From positions 62,001 to 126,000 of the forward strand of contig WLWT01000003.1 of assembly GCA_012103455.1 (NCBI GenBank): DNA of 64,000 nt, read 5' to 3'. Below, in pieces: positions 8,948 to 18,194 of this stretch; position 1 is the stretch's first letter; every line of letters starts with the position of its first letter. A program made the translations under genes and the position numbers. The notes under the pieces are model-generated. The model worked only from the letters and a program-made list of their open reading frames with translations, did not search any database and had not been told where the DNA came from. Origin of the DNA: Gammaproteobacteria bacterium. GTDB taxonomy: Bacteria; Pseudomonadota; Gammaproteobacteria; HK1.

Positions 8948-10359
8948 CAGGAATCGGCCTCCAAAAGAGCGTTTACCACCCTCTCCATGCACATGGAACG
9001 TGAACCTTTGACGAGAATCGCGCCCGCATCCGTATACTGGGCCCGAAGTTTTTCTATCAGTCCCTCGCAATTCGTGAAATGCTGCCCGTATTGACCGAAG
9101 GCATCGCTTGAAGCGCGGCTTATACATCCCACGGAAAAAAACTGGTGAATCGCCTGATCTTTTGCGTACGCACCCACACCGCGGTGCCAATCGGCCGCTG
9201 CATCGCCCAATTCCGCCATGTCTCCCAATACCATCCAGCACGGACCGGCAAACTGCGCTAAAACATCAATGGCCGCGTTGGTGGAAACTGGATTAGCGTT
9301 ATAGGTATCGTCAATTAACGAAACACCGGTTTTCAGCCGGTGATGTTGTAGCCGGCCCGGCGCCGGCGCAGTCCGCGCTAAGCCACGCACTATGTCGTCA
9401 GTCTCACACTCGAGCGCATGAGCCGCCGCCGCCGCCGCCATGGCATTCATTACGTTGTGACGCCCGAGCAAGTTCAAACGGGTAGTGACCGACTCTTGCG
9501 GCAACCGAATCTCAACCTCCATGGCTCCATCACTTACCTGCCATTCACAGGTAATCTGCGCGGTCTTGGAAAATCCGAAACTGAGCGTTCTAACCGCGGC
9601 GCAATTGGATCGCCAATAGCTGAAATAAACATCATCGGCATTCAAGACGGCGCAACTGTTCGCTCCAGTCAGATGCAACAGCAACTCGCCCTTGGCTTTG
9701 GCAACTGCCTCAATGGATCCGAATCCTTCCAGGTGAGCGGGTGCGCACTGCGTAATAACCCCTACCTGCGGCTTGACCATATCGGCGAGATAATCGATCT
9801 CGCCCATATGATTGGCGCCCAGCTCCACGACTGCCCGCCGATGCGGCTCATCCAATGCCATCAACGTGAGAGGCAGCCCCAGCTCATTGTTCAAATTCCC
9901 CACCGTGGTGAGCGCCGGCCCACCTGAGCGCAATACCTGCGCGATCATATTTTTAACGGTGGTCTTGCCGTTGCTGCCGGTCACACCCACGATGGGTAGG
10001 GAAAACCGCTGCCGCCACGCTTTGGCTAAACGCCCCAAGGCTCGCCGGCAACTCTTCACCACTAACAAGGGAACATCTGCCTCCACAACCCGTTCGCTCA
10101 GAACAGCGCCAGCCCCCCGTTCAATAGCGTCGTGAACAAAATCATGGCCATCGGCCTGCTCCCCGGATAGCGCGGCGAACAATGCACCATTGCTCACTTG
10201 ACGCGAATCGATGCTACAACCGTGAAACCCGCCGCTCGGTGCGACAGCGTCCGGTGCGACAGCGTCCTTTGAAGTGGCGCCCGTTGAAATAGCGTGTCTC
10301 GAGATCACTTTCGCGCCCGCCACTCGTGCCGCTTCGGCCACCGTCATGCGAATGCTCAT
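8947..10359 (-). CDS. murF: UDP-MurNAc-tripeptide--D-Ala-D-Ala ligase MurF
   Basis: MurF adds the D-Ala-D-Ala dipeptide to UDP-MurNAc-tripeptide in the cytoplasm. The product (about 470 residues) carries the ligase P-loop GVTGSNGKTTVKNM, the substrate segment ELGANHMGEIDYLA and a C-terminal domain with DDTYNANPVS. I prefer ATG at 10359, which gives an ATGA overlap with murE; a start at 10383 is also open. An unusual feature is a perfect 15-base tandem duplication at 10238-10267 that puts DAVAP twice in the N-terminal domain. Confidence 0.95.
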   Translation of the reverse strand: MSIRMTVAEAARVAGAKVISRHAISTGATSKDAVAPDAVAPSGGFHGCSIDSRQVSNGALFAALSGEQADGHDFVHDAIERGAGAVLSERVVEADVPLLVVKSCRRALGRLAKAWRQRFSLPIVGVTGSNGKTTVKNMIAQVLRSGGPALTTVGNLNNELGLPLTLMALDEPHRRAVVELGANHMGEIDYLADMVKPQVGVITQCAPAHLEGFGSIEAVAKAKGELLLHLTGANSCAVLNADDVYFSYWRSNCAAVRTLSFGFSKTAQITCEWQVSDGAMEVEIRLPQESVTTRLNLLGRHNVMNAMAAAAAAHALECETDDIVRGLARTAPAPGRLQHHRLKTGVSLIDDTYNANPVSTNAAIDVLAQFAGPCWMVLGDMAELGDAAADWHRGVGAYAKDQAIHQFFSVGCISRASSDAFGQYGQHFTNCEGLIEKLRAQYTDAGAILVKGSRSMCMERVVNALLEADS

Positions 10360-11924
10360 GACGCCAAGCCCGGATAATTCCAATCAGCGCTGGTATGGCC
10401 AATACTTGTATAGGCGCACAGCGCTCTTCTCACTTCCTGTACATCGCTAAAAAGCGTGCGTACACCAGCGCGTTCCTGGCTAGTCTCATGTCCTTTGCCG
10501 GCCACTAAAATCACGTCGCCCACTTTAGCCGCACTGATGACGCGATGAATGGCCTGCGCCCGATCGGCCTCCACCATCACATCAGTAGGTTTAGCGATGC
10601 CGGCGAGGATATCGGCAATAATCTCGGCCGACGGTTCCGCCCGCGGGTTGTCATCGGTGATCATCACACGATCGGCTAAGCCGGCAGCAATAGCCCCCAT
10701 CTGCGCACGTTTGTCCTTGTCGCGTTCTCCGCCACAACCGAATACACACCAAAGCCGCCCCCGCGAAAGCCGCTCATCCAAAAGAGTGGCGCTCGCCCGC
10801 AGGGCAACTCTTAAGGCAGCAGGCGTGTGGGCGTAGTCCACCACGGCGACCGGCCGGTCGCCACCGCCCAACCATTGCATTCTTCCAGGTGGCGCATCCG
10901 CTAACGACAGATATCTGCAAGCATCGGCCAAGGAAACCCCGGCATTTAGTAATGCGAGAATAACCGCCGCCAGATTGTACGCATTGAAATCGCCGACTAA
11001 CCGCGATTCGAGTTCCGCCGGCCCCCATGCCCCATTTATTTGCAAACGAAGCTCAGGACCTTCGCTACGCTCATCGACCGTGACCGTCAGCTCCGCACCG
11101 GCCACTCCAGCGTGCGCCGAATACCCCAACAACTGTCCGCCGGCGGGCGCTTTGATTCGGGTTGCGCAAGGATCATCCAGATTGACGATGGCGGTCCCAA
11201 GACCTTCGCTTTTAAACAGCCCCTCTTTGGCCGACCAATAGGACTCCATGTCACCGTGATAGTCGAGATGATCCTGTGAGAAATTGGTAAATATCGCCGT
11301 ATCAAAAACGAGTCCACAGATGCGTCCTTGCGCAATACCATGTGATGACACCTCCATTGCCACATATTGGGTCCTACTGGCCGCGAACTTGGCCAACAAC
11401 TCGTTGGTCCGTGTCACCTCCGGCGTAGTGTGTGTGGTGGGGATGATCTCACCAGGCCGCCCGGCGCCCAAGGTACCGATCAGCCCGCAACCGCCGAGCT
11501 TATCCAGCACATGGGCCAAGAGATAGGCCACCGTCGTCTTACCATTAGTCCCGGTGACGCCGAATAACCTTAGCGATTGACAAGGCGATCCATGCAAGCG
11601 CGCGGAAGCGATGCCTAAAACAGCATTGATATCATCCACCGCGATGACGGCAACACCATTGACGACATCAACGCCTGAAGAGTGCATTGCCGTGGCAAGC
11701 GGGTCCGCCGCGCTTACCACGGCCACCGCACCATTGGCCACGGCTTGCTGCATAAAGCGCCTGCCATCTACCCGCAGACCTGGGCGCGCAAAGAACACAT
11801 CACCCGGCTGAACGTGCCGCGAATCGGTGGCGATACCGCGTACTGCAGCATTGCCAGAGCCATGGCAATCCACAGGTGAGAGCAGCTCGCGCAAGGTAAG
11901 ACGCGCTGCGGATGGATCAGCCAT
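10356..11924 (-). CDS. murE: UDP-MurNAc-L-Ala-D-Glu--meso-DAP ligase MurE
   Basis: MurE adds the third stem-peptide residue. The 522-residue product has the P-loop GVTGTNGKTTVAYLL, a central EVSSHGIAQGR stretch and, in the C-terminal domain, DDNPRAEPSAEII. The DNPR motif is the known marker of specificity for meso-diaminopimelate, so the wall is of the usual Gram-negative type. AAGGGAG precedes the ATG at a good distance. It follows ftsI by 15 bases and overlaps murF by four. Confidence 0.97.
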   Translation of the reverse strand: MADPSAARLTLRELLSPVDCHGSGNAAVRGIATDSRHVQPGDVFFARPGLRVDGRRFMQQAVANGAVAVVSAADPLATAMHSSGVDVVNGVAVIAVDDINAVLGIASARLHGSPCQSLRLFGVTGTNGKTTVAYLLAHVLDKLGGCGLIGTLGAGRPGEIIPTTHTTPEVTRTNELLAKFAASRTQYVAMEVSSHGIAQGRICGLVFDTAIFTNFSQDHLDYHGDMESYWSAKEGLFKSEGLGTAIVNLDDPCATRIKAPAGGQLLGYSAHAGVAGAELTVTVDERSEGPELRLQINGAWGPAELESRLVGDFNAYNLAAVILALLNAGVSLADACRYLSLADAPPGRMQWLGGGDRPVAVVDYAHTPAALRVALRASATLLDERLSRGRLWCVFGCGGERDKDKRAQMGAIAAGLADRVMITDDNPRAEPSAEIIADILAGIAKPTDVMVEADRAQAIHRVISAAKVGDVILVAGKGHETSQERAGVRTLFSDVQEVRRALCAYTSIGHTSADWNYPGLAS

Positions 11925-11939
11925 GCCATCTCCCTTAAG

Positions 11940-13667
11940 TTAACCGCGCGCCAACCGAGCCACGGGCCCGGGGCTCAAGTCTTGCGGCCGATCCGGTGCA
12001 ACGCCCAATAAACGCAACGCACCGGCCATAACTGTGCGAAATACAGGGGCGGCGACCTGACCACCGTAGTACTCCTCACCCCCCGGTTCATCGATTACGA
12101 CCACGCCCACCAAGCGCGGTTTGCTGGCCGGCGCGAGTCCGGCGAACAACGCCGTGAACCGATCTTCGGAATAGCCGCCAGCGATAGGCTTTCTCACCGT
12201 GCCGGTCTTGCCGGCCACGCGGTAACCGGGAATGGCGGCCTTACCGGCGGTTCCCCCCGGCCCCACTACCCCTTCCATCATAGTGCGCACGGCAAGCGCC
12301 ACATCTTCGGACAGAACCCGCCGCCGCTTGCCCGGCCTATCGACCCGTTGCAACGACAGCGCTTGCACCAACCCATCGTTGGCTATGGCCACATAAGCTT
12401 GCGCCAATTGCAGCGGTGTCACCGACAAACCGTAGCCATAGGCCAACGTCGCCCGGTGGATATCCCCCCAGTGCCCGTAGTGCCTCAAGATACCCGGCGA
12501 TTCGCCCGGAAACCCGGATCCCGTGGTATTGCCAAAACCGAGTTGAGACAAAATGAGCCACATATCTTGTGGCGGCACGCTGAGGGCGATCCGGCTCACC
12601 CCCACATTGCTCGATTTCATGATCACCGTAGCTAGATCGATAGTGCCGTAGTTACGGTGATCCCGAATCAGATGACGGCCTACCTTGAAGGTGCCGGGAC
12701 TGGTATCTATACGAGAATCCGCCTGTACCTGCCCGGATTGCAAACCGATGGCAATGGTGAAAGGCTTCATGGTCGAACCGGGTTCCAACACATCGGTAAT
12801 CGCCCGGTTGCGCCGCGTGCTGCTGTTGCCCCGGCGCCGTGTATTCGGGTTGTACGAAGGCTGATTGACTACCGCGAGCACCTCTCCGGTCAGAACATCG
12901 ATGAGCACCATAGAAGCAGAGCGGGCGCGGTGGCGTTTGGCGGCCGCCTTTAATTCCCGGTAAGCCAGATACTGCAACCGTTGGTCAATACTCAGGCGTA
13001 ACTCCCGGCCCTGGCGCGGCGCCCGGATACGCTCCACATCCTCGATAATGCGGCCTAGCCGGTCGCGCATGACCCGCTTGGCGCCATCGCGGCCAGTGAG
13101 CCAATTGTCGAATGCGAGTTCCGATCCCTCGCGGCCCCGCTCGTCGATATCGGTAATGCCGACCACATGGGCCGAGACTTCCGCGTGCGGGTAATACCGC
13201 CGATACTCGCGCTGTTGATAGACGCCGCGGATACCGAGTTTGATGATCTTTCGCGCCAGAGCCGGATCGGCATGCCGGCGAAGATAGACGAACTCGCGAT
13301 CACCCCGCTGCGCAATGGTGTGCCGCAAACGCCCCTCGCTCATGTCTAGCGCCTTGATCAGCTCGGGCCAGCGCGCTTTATCAACGGACAGCTCCGCTGG
13401 ATGAATCCATATAGAACTAACCGGTGTGCTGATCGCCAGCGGTTCGCCGTGGCGATCGAGGATCATGCCGCGATGGGCCGGCATACGTACCACCCGCAAA
13501 TGCCGGGCGTTAGCCTCGTTCATCAAAAATTCGTGATGATTGATCTGCAGATCGATAACGCGGCCACCCAATACCAAAAAGCCGGCCATCAATGCCCCCA
13601 CCACCATGCGGCGGCGCCAGCTAAACATGCTTCCTTGGCCGGACATATCGCGCGCTTTAGCGGCCAT
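11940..13667 (-). CDS. ftsI: Septal transpeptidase FtsI (PBP3)
   Basis: FtsI is the class B penicillin-binding protein that cross-links septal peptidoglycan with FtsW. The 575-residue product has one N-terminal membrane anchor (VVGALMAGFLVLGGRVIDLQ), the pedestal-domain segment RGMILDRHGEPLAIS, and all three penicillin-binding motifs: STMK (active-site serine), SSN and KTGT. The ATG at 13667 overlaps ftsL by 11 bases. Internal methionines at codons 8 and 14 are alternative starts; the second has AAGGAAG closely upstream. Confidence 0.97.
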   Translation of the reverse strand: MAAKARDMSGQGSMFSWRRRMVVGALMAGFLVLGGRVIDLQINHHEFLMNEANARHLRVVRMPAHRGMILDRHGEPLAISTPVSSIWIHPAELSVDKARWPELIKALDMSEGRLRHTIAQRGDREFVYLRRHADPALARKIIKLGIRGVYQQREYRRYYPHAEVSAHVVGITDIDERGREGSELAFDNWLTGRDGAKRVMRDRLGRIIEDVERIRAPRQGRELRLSIDQRLQYLAYRELKAAAKRHRARSASMVLIDVLTGEVLAVVNQPSYNPNTRRRGNSSTRRNRAITDVLEPGSTMKPFTIAIGLQSGQVQADSRIDTSPGTFKVGRHLIRDHRNYGTIDLATVIMKSSNVGVSRIALSVPPQDMWLILSQLGFGNTTGSGFPGESPGILRHYGHWGDIHRATLAYGYGLSVTPLQLAQAYVAIANDGLVQALSLQRVDRPGKRRRVLSEDVALAVRTMMEGVVGPGGTAGKAAIPGYRVAGKTGTVRKPIAGGYSEDRFTALFAGLAPASKPRLVGVVVIDEPGGEEYYGGQVAAPVFRTVMAGALRLLGVAPDRPQDLSPGPVARLARG

Positions 13668-13932
13668 GGCTGCTCACCACTTCCATCGTTGTGGCCTTGG
13701 GCTCCTCGAAGCCAAGACGGCTGGTGGCCAGCTCTGCCACCCGATCATGGGTGCCCCAGGCGCTTTGCTCTAGCGCCAACTGATTCCATTCCACATTGAG
13801 CCGATCCCGCTCGCGCTCCAGGATTTGCAATTCAACAAACAAAGTGCGACTGCGGTGCTTGACGTGCACCACGCTCACTGCGCTCGCGGTCACCGCGAGC
13901 GCTAACAAAGCAACCACCGCCAACCGGTTCAC
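13657..13932 (-). CDS. ftsL: Cell division protein FtsL
   Basis: FtsL is a small bitopic protein that forms the FtsQLB complex, which activates FtsWI. The 91-residue product has one N-terminal hydrophobic segment (VVALLALAVTASAVSVV) followed by a periplasmic coiled coil rich in Leu, Glu and Arg (LFVELQILERERDRLNVEW). The size, topology and position between rsmH and ftsI define it, because FtsL sequences are weakly conserved. Start and stop overlap both neighbours. Confidence 0.93.
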   Translation of the reverse strand: MNRLAVVALLALAVTASAVSVVHVKHRSRTLFVELQILERERDRLNVEWNQLALEQSAWGTHDRVAELATSRLGFEEPKATTMEVVSSHGR

Positions 13933-14927
13933 TGCCTTAACTCCGCCACCCGTAACGTAGCGCTGCGGGCACGGGGATTGAGCACCACTTCCGCAGTGCT
14001 CACACGCACCGGCTTGAGCACGCTGGCGAGCGGCGGCGGTGGCGCGCCTGGAGGCGGCGGTAATCCACGGGGTAGCTGCGGGCCGGTGTGCCGCACCCGC
14101 ATAAAACGCTTCACCATACGGTCTTCCAAGGAATGGAAACTAATAACACCCAGGCGTCCGCCAGGCCGTAGCACAGCGACCGCCTGCTCAAGTCCTGCTT
14201 GTAATTCCTCCAATTCACGATTGACCGCCATCCGTATCGCTTGAAAACTGCGGGTTGCCGGATGCTTCGATGGTTTCTTAGCCCGTGGGCAGGCCGCCGC
14301 TATCAACGCGGCCAGCTCCAACGTGCGCTCTATAGGCCGTTCGGCGCGCCGGCGGACCACGGCACGGGCGATACGCTTAGCCCAACGCTCTTCGCCCAGC
14401 CGGCGCAAGGTGTCGGCCAGCGTCCGCTCGGAAACGTCAGCCAACCACTGCGCCGCCGAAGGGCCGTTGTCGGGATCCATCCTCATGTCCAACGGGCCAT
14501 CGGCCATGAAGCTAAAACCGCGTTCGGGCTGATCGAGCTGCGGCGAGGACACCCCGAGGTCGAAGAGCACAGCATCAGCTTTGCCACTCATGCCCTCACC
14601 CTCGGCGATCTGCGCCAAACATGAAAACGGCGCACACACGGCGTGCAAGCGCCGATCACCGCTTCGATGGGCCGCCGCCACCGCCTGCGGATCGCGATCA
14701 AGGGCCAATAACCGCGCATCGTTACCACCTCGTGCCAGCAGCGCGCCCGCATGTCCGCCACGTCCAAACGTGCAATCGATCCCAATCCACGCTGTATTGG
14801 TCGGTGGACTCGGCATCAAACTAGCCACCACTTCCGCGCACAGTACCGGCACATGCTTTTGCCCTACCTCGCTGCTCGCTCGCGCACTAGTCACTCCTCG
14901 ACCTCGGTGCAAGTGATCTGACCCCAT
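13929..14927 (-). CDS. rsmH: 16S rRNA m4C1402 methyltransferase RsmH (MraW)
   Basis: RsmH methylates N4 of C1402 in 16S rRNA at the ribosomal P site, using S-adenosylmethionine. The product shows the SAM-binding segment DCTFGRGGHAGALL, DLGVSSPQLDQPERGFSF, GPLDMRMDPD and the C-terminal SFHSLEDRMVKRFMR. ATG at 14927 abuts the mraZ stop directly and lacks a clear ribosome-binding site. GTG at 14894, twelve codons in, has GAGG seven bases upstream and gives a length closer to the family, so it may be the real start. Confidence 0.95.
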   Translation of the reverse strand: MGSDHLHRGRGVTSARASSEVGQKHVPVLCAEVVASLMPSPPTNTAWIGIDCTFGRGGHAGALLARGGNDARLLALDRDPQAVAAAHRSGDRRLHAVCAPFSCLAQIAEGEGMSGKADAVLFDLGVSSPQLDQPERGFSFMADGPLDMRMDPDNGPSAAQWLADVSERTLADTLRRLGEERWAKRIARAVVRRRAERPIERTLELAALIAAACPRAKKPSKHPATRSFQAIRMAVNRELEELQAGLEQAVAVLRPGGRLGVISFHSLEDRMVKRFMRVRHTGPQLPRGLPPPPGAPPPPLASVLKPVRVSTAEVVLNPRARSATLRVAELRQ

Positions 14928-15386
14928 TCAAAGCACCAACTCGCGTAAAGACTGCGGTGGGTCCCGTAGCACCCCTATCACCTGGCCGAGCCACTCTTCG
15001 CGCCTGGCAGCCCACGCCCCGTCATCCCAGAGTTCGAATTTGCTCGCCTGACCGATCATCTTCACGCGCTTGCCCAAGGAAGCGAATTCGCGCAGTGACT
15101 GCGGCACCAAGATGCGGCCATGACTGTCCAGATCACATTCCGTGGCATGACCGATCAGAAGATGGCGCACAGCTTCAGCGCCATCGTCGAACGCCGGCAG
15201 GCGTTCCAGTTCACTTTCAATACGCTGCCAATCGGGGAATGGATAAACCGTCAAGCAGCGGTGCTGTAGGCCGATCGTGATGACGAGCCGGCCTCCAGCT
15301 TGCATATGCAGCTGCTCCCGGTAGCGGCTCGGTACGGCCATGCGGCCTTTCTCATCCATGTTGAGCGCGGACTCACCACGAAACAC
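14928..15386 (-). CDS. mraZ: MraZ, repressor of the dcw cluster
   Basis: MraZ is a DNA-binding protein of the SpoVT/AbrB fold that represses its own operon. Reading from GTG at 15386 gives MFRGESALNMDEKGRM and 152 residues, the same length and N-terminus as E. coli MraZ. AGGAGGG lies seven bases before this GTG, whereas the upstream TTG is too close to it. Two AbrB-like repeats are visible, NMDEKGRMAVPSRYRE and DLDSHGRILVPQSLRE. Its probable operator lies about 80 bases upstream. Confidence 0.96.
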   Translation of the reverse strand: MFRGESALNMDEKGRMAVPSRYREQLHMQAGGRLVITIGLQHRCLTVYPFPDWQRIESELERLPAFDDGAEAVRHLLIGHATECDLDSHGRILVPQSLREFASLGKRVKMIGQASKFELWDDGAWAARREEWLGQVIGVLRDPPQSLRELVL

Positions 15387-15464
15387 GACCAAGCCCTCCT
15401 TGAACGCCTAATCCAGAAGTCAAAACTGGCTGGCAGTGAGGATGCACTCACGTTAATGAGTTCG

Positions 15465-15489
15465 ATCCAATATTTCCCACTTTCTCCCA
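15465..15489 (-). promoter_or_regulatory. MraZ operator: three TGGGA-type boxes at 10-bp spacing
   Basis: On the minus strand the boxes read TGGGA (15489-15485), TGGGA (15479-15475) and TGGAT (15469-15465), each starting exactly 10 bases after the previous one. MraZ is known to bind direct TGGGN repeats with five-base spacers upstream of mraZ. The boxes lie just downstream of the predicted transcription start, so bound MraZ would block the dcw promoter. Confidence 0.8.
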
Positions 15490-15499
15490 CGGACTAGCA

Positions 15500-15528
15500 A
15501 CATTAGTCCACCCTCTTTCCACTGTCAA
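15500..15528 (-). promoter_or_regulatory. Predicted sigma-70 promoter of the dcw operon
   Basis: On the minus strand a perfect -35 TTGACA (15528-15523) is followed by 17 bases and a weak -10 TAATGT (15505-15500). Transcription would begin near 15493, immediately before the MraZ boxes. The spacing is ideal and the -10 is poor, as is common for repressed promoters. Confidence 0.6.
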
Positions 15529-15744
15529 TCAATTAGTCCAATGAAGTAGTTTTAAAAATCCTAATCATTACAATGAGTTACATCGTGAATTGCAGGAACT
15601 TTATCGGCTTGTAGATCTAGCGATCGAAGAACTTTAAATACGAACAAATACAATCAGTTGCTAAGATTCGACTTGAGGTTTTTCCGATCGTTCTAAGGCG
15701 ATCGAGAAAGACGCACGGATAAGAATGGAACGGGGCGATAAAGG
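15529..15744. other. Gene-free AT-rich spacer between the mraZ promoter and rnpB
   Basis: No convincing reading frame is present. The stretch is clearly AT-richer than its neighbours. It holds a short hyphenated palindrome (CGATCG, eight bases, CGATCG at about 15689-15708) that might help end rnpB transcription, but it has no T-run on the correct side. Confidence 0.4.
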
Positions 15745-16102
15745 GGGGAGCCGGCCTGTAAGCCGGGTTCTGTCGTGGACAGTCATTCATCTAGAACATA
15801 CGTCACCGCATGCTTCTAGCGACCTACCCAGGAGCTTGTGCGGGCCACACCATTGCTCCCCTATTTGGTCTTGCTCCGAGTGGGGTTTACCCTGCCGTCT
15901 CTGTTACCAGGAACGCGGTGCGCTCTTACCGCACCTTTTCACCCTTACCAAGTGCGCTTGCTCATCAAACGCCCTTGGCGGTTTATTTTCTGTGGCACTT
16001 TCCGTAGGCTCGCGCCCCCCAGGTATTACCTGGCACTCCGCCCTTCGGAGCCCGGACTTTCCTCTCCCGCCTAAGCGGCAGCGACTGTCCGGCCGACTCC
16101 CC
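15745..16102 (-). ncRNA. rnpB: RNase P RNA, bacterial type A
   Basis: This is the catalytic RNA that removes 5' leaders from pre-tRNAs. Read on the minus strand, it begins with a 12-base segment at 16102-16091 that pairs with 15756-15745 to close helix P1. Directly after come GGACAGTCGC and GAGGAAAGTCCGGGC (conserved region I), GGTGCCAGGTAA and, near the 3' end, CATGACTGTCCACGACAG-like text leading to AGAACCCGGCTTA. The length is 358 bases. Open frames across this interval on the plus strand are artefacts of the RNA gene. Confidence 0.96.
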
Positions 16103-16130
16103 GCGAATCAGTCTGCGCCTGGGGCTAGCC

Positions 16131-16161
16131 GATGACAAGGCCGATCGATAACAAGGCCGAT
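16131..16161. repeat. 15-bp tandem direct repeat upstream of rnpB
   Basis: GATGACAAGGCCGAT at 16131-16145 and GATAACAAGGCCGAT at 16147-16161 match at 14 of 15 positions with a 16-base period. The pair lies about 30 bases upstream of the rnpB 5' end, where its promoter should be. No function is evident. Confidence 0.6.
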
Positions 16162-16280
16162 GATGAGTAACGTAGGCAACACCAAATAAGCTCCAAGCGG
16201 GTGAATTGCCAAGAAGATGAATTATCACTGTCCGGCTGGTACTCTTTAATACGATAGAGTTAGGAAAAATATCGCCTCCA

Positions 16281-18194
16281 ATGTCGATGACCCTTAAAGC
16301 ACCGCGCACCACTACAACCCACTGCGGCACCATAGCTATACTTCTCAGTGTACTCATGGCCGGCTTGAGCGGCTGCGGCGGCGGTGTAAACGACATCGAG
16401 CAACAACCGGTAACGCCTCAAGCAGCCACCTTACTGCAACAAAAGCTCTACTCGGCGGCCGCGGCGGAATATTTGAGCCAGGTCAAAGGGGCCGATCCGG
16501 CTAGCGCCAGCCGAGCATTGGCAAGCGCCGCCAATGCATTGCTATCGGCGGGCGACAGGACCAGCGCACAAACGCATCTGGCCCGTATACCGCCAGCCGG
16601 ACTTGCACCACACACAGCCGCCTTGGCCGCTTTAGCTAAAGCGCGTCTAGCTTATCTTGCGGGTAAGGCAGGCCAAGCGGAACAACTGCTACCGCGGCCA
16701 GAGCAATTGACACCCGAGTGGCATCCTTCGTTACTCAAGGCCAAAGTTGACATCTTGGATGCCACCGGCGCTGGATTAAAGCTGGCCGAAGCGCGTACCC
16801 GACTGGACCTTGAATTAAGCGATCCGGCCGCCCGGCAAGCCAACTACGAAGGCATATGGGATGCCTTACAATGGGCGGAGCGGGCGCAGTTGTCCTCGGT
16901 GAACCGGCCACCGCTCGATAGCTTCGGCGGTTGGGTCGAACTGGCTCTCATCGGTAAAACATACCTCACCGACGTAGACGCTTTGCGCCAAGAGCTGGCC
17001 ACTTGGCAAGCGCGTTTCCCCAATCACCCAGGCCAGTTCGCAGTGGTAGATAAGCTCTTGGCCGAGAGTGAACGCCTGTCACTGCCGGCGAACCGTATCA
17101 CCCTCATGTTGCCACTGACGGGGCAATTCGCCGATGCGGGTGCGGCGTTACGCGATGGCTTTATCACGGCGTGGCTGGCTGAGGGCCAACATGGCTCGGA
17201 GCGCTCCATCAGCATTATCGACACCAACGACCAAGATCCTGGAACAGCGTACTTGGATGCGGTTGAGGCTGGTGCTCAGTTCATCATTGGTCCACTTCGC
17301 AAAGAAGCCGTAACCGCGATCTCAAATACCGGGGACATCCGGGTTCCGACCCTAGTACTCAATACCGTGGCCCGCGCCGCGGACAGCGGCGCACCACCTG
17401 CCGGCCTCTTCCAATTGGCGCTGTCGCCAGAACAAGAAGCTGGTCAAGTGGCTGAGCGCATTTGGTTTGACGGCTACGTGGCGGCAGCGGTTATAGGACC
17501 GTCCGGCAATTGGGGGGAGCGGGTCACTTCAGCTTTCGCGCAAGCGTTCGAGCGCCTGGGCGGAACGGTGGTCGAGACAGGACAATTCGACCCTGAGGAG
17601 CGGGATTTATCCGCACCAGTAAAAGCGCTGCTCAGCATTGAACAAAGCGAGCAACGCTTCAAGGCGGTGCGCAAACTGGTCGGCACCAACGTGGCATTCG
17701 CCGTTCGGCGCAGGCAAGACATAGATGCTATCTTCATGGCCGGATTCGCCAACCAGGCACGGATGTTACGGCCACAACTGCGTTTTCATCGGGCCTCCAG
17801 GGTGCCTGTTTACGCCACCTCTCACGTCTACACCGGCGTGCCTAACGCCGATCTGGATCGCGATATAGATGGGGTTATCTTTGGCGACATGCCCTGGATT
17901 TTAACTCCCGTCGATGAGCAAGGCGCCCTGCGCCAAGTACTGGAACAACACTGGCCGGAGGCGATGGCTGGATATTCCCGCCTGTTCGCCCTGGGCGCCG
18001 ATGCTGCCGCCCTGGTCAAACGGGCTGGCCGGCTGAGAGCGCAACCGGGTGAGAGCTTCCAGGGACACACCGGTACTTTGTTGATCGGCGATAACAACGT
18101 TGTCATCCGCCAATTGAAGTGGGCGCGTATTACCGAAGGTGTACCCGAACTCCTGGGTACCGCCGTATCGCTATCACCCAGCAACCGGCTTTGA
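16281..18194 (+). CDS. lpoA: Penicillin-binding protein activator LpoA (LppC family lipoprotein)
   Basis: LpoA is an outer-membrane lipoprotein that reaches across the periplasm to activate the bifunctional synthase PBP1A. The 637-residue product has a lipoprotein signal with lipobox LSGC at Cys32, an N-terminal helical TPR-like half (to about 260) and a C-terminal half resembling periplasmic substrate-binding proteins, starting around RITLMLPLTGQFADAG. Two ATGs (16281, 16287) are possible and neither has a strong ribosome-binding site. It heads lpoA-yraN-diaA-dolP. The methyltransferase gene rsmI, often divergent from lpoA, is not present here. Confidence 0.93.
   Translation: MSMTLKAPRTTTTHCGTIAILLSVLMAGLSGCGGGVNDIEQQPVTPQAATLLQQKLYSAAAAEYLSQVKGADPASASRALASAANALLSAGDRTSAQTHLARIPPAGLAPHTAALAALAKARLAYLAGKAGQAEQLLPRPEQLTPEWHPSLLKAKVDILDATGAGLKLAEARTRLDLELSDPAARQANYEGIWDALQWAERAQLSSVNRPPLDSFGGWVELALIGKTYLTDVDALRQELATWQARFPNHPGQFAVVDKLLAESERLSLPANRITLMLPLTGQFADAGAALRDGFITAWLAEGQHGSERSISIIDTNDQDPGTAYLDAVEAGAQFIIGPLRKEAVTAISNTGDIRVPTLVLNTVARAADSGAPPAGLFQLALSPEQEAGQVAERIWFDGYVAAAVIGPSGNWGERVTSAFAQAFERLGGTVVETGQFDPEERDLSAPVKALLSIEQSEQRFKAVRKLVGTNVAFAVRRRQDIDAIFMAGFANQARMLRPQLRFHRASRVPVYATSHVYTGVPNADLDRDIDGVIFGDMPWILTPVDEQGALRQVLEQHWPEAMAGYSRLFALGADAAALVKRAGRLRAQPGESFQGHTGTLLIGDNNVVIRQLKWARITEGVPELLGTAVSLSPSNRL

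Noticed and set aside
15725..16135. Plus-strand open frames of 60-136 codons across the rnpB gene
   Set aside because: The interval encodes RNase P RNA on the other strand; such frames are well-known spurious proteins.
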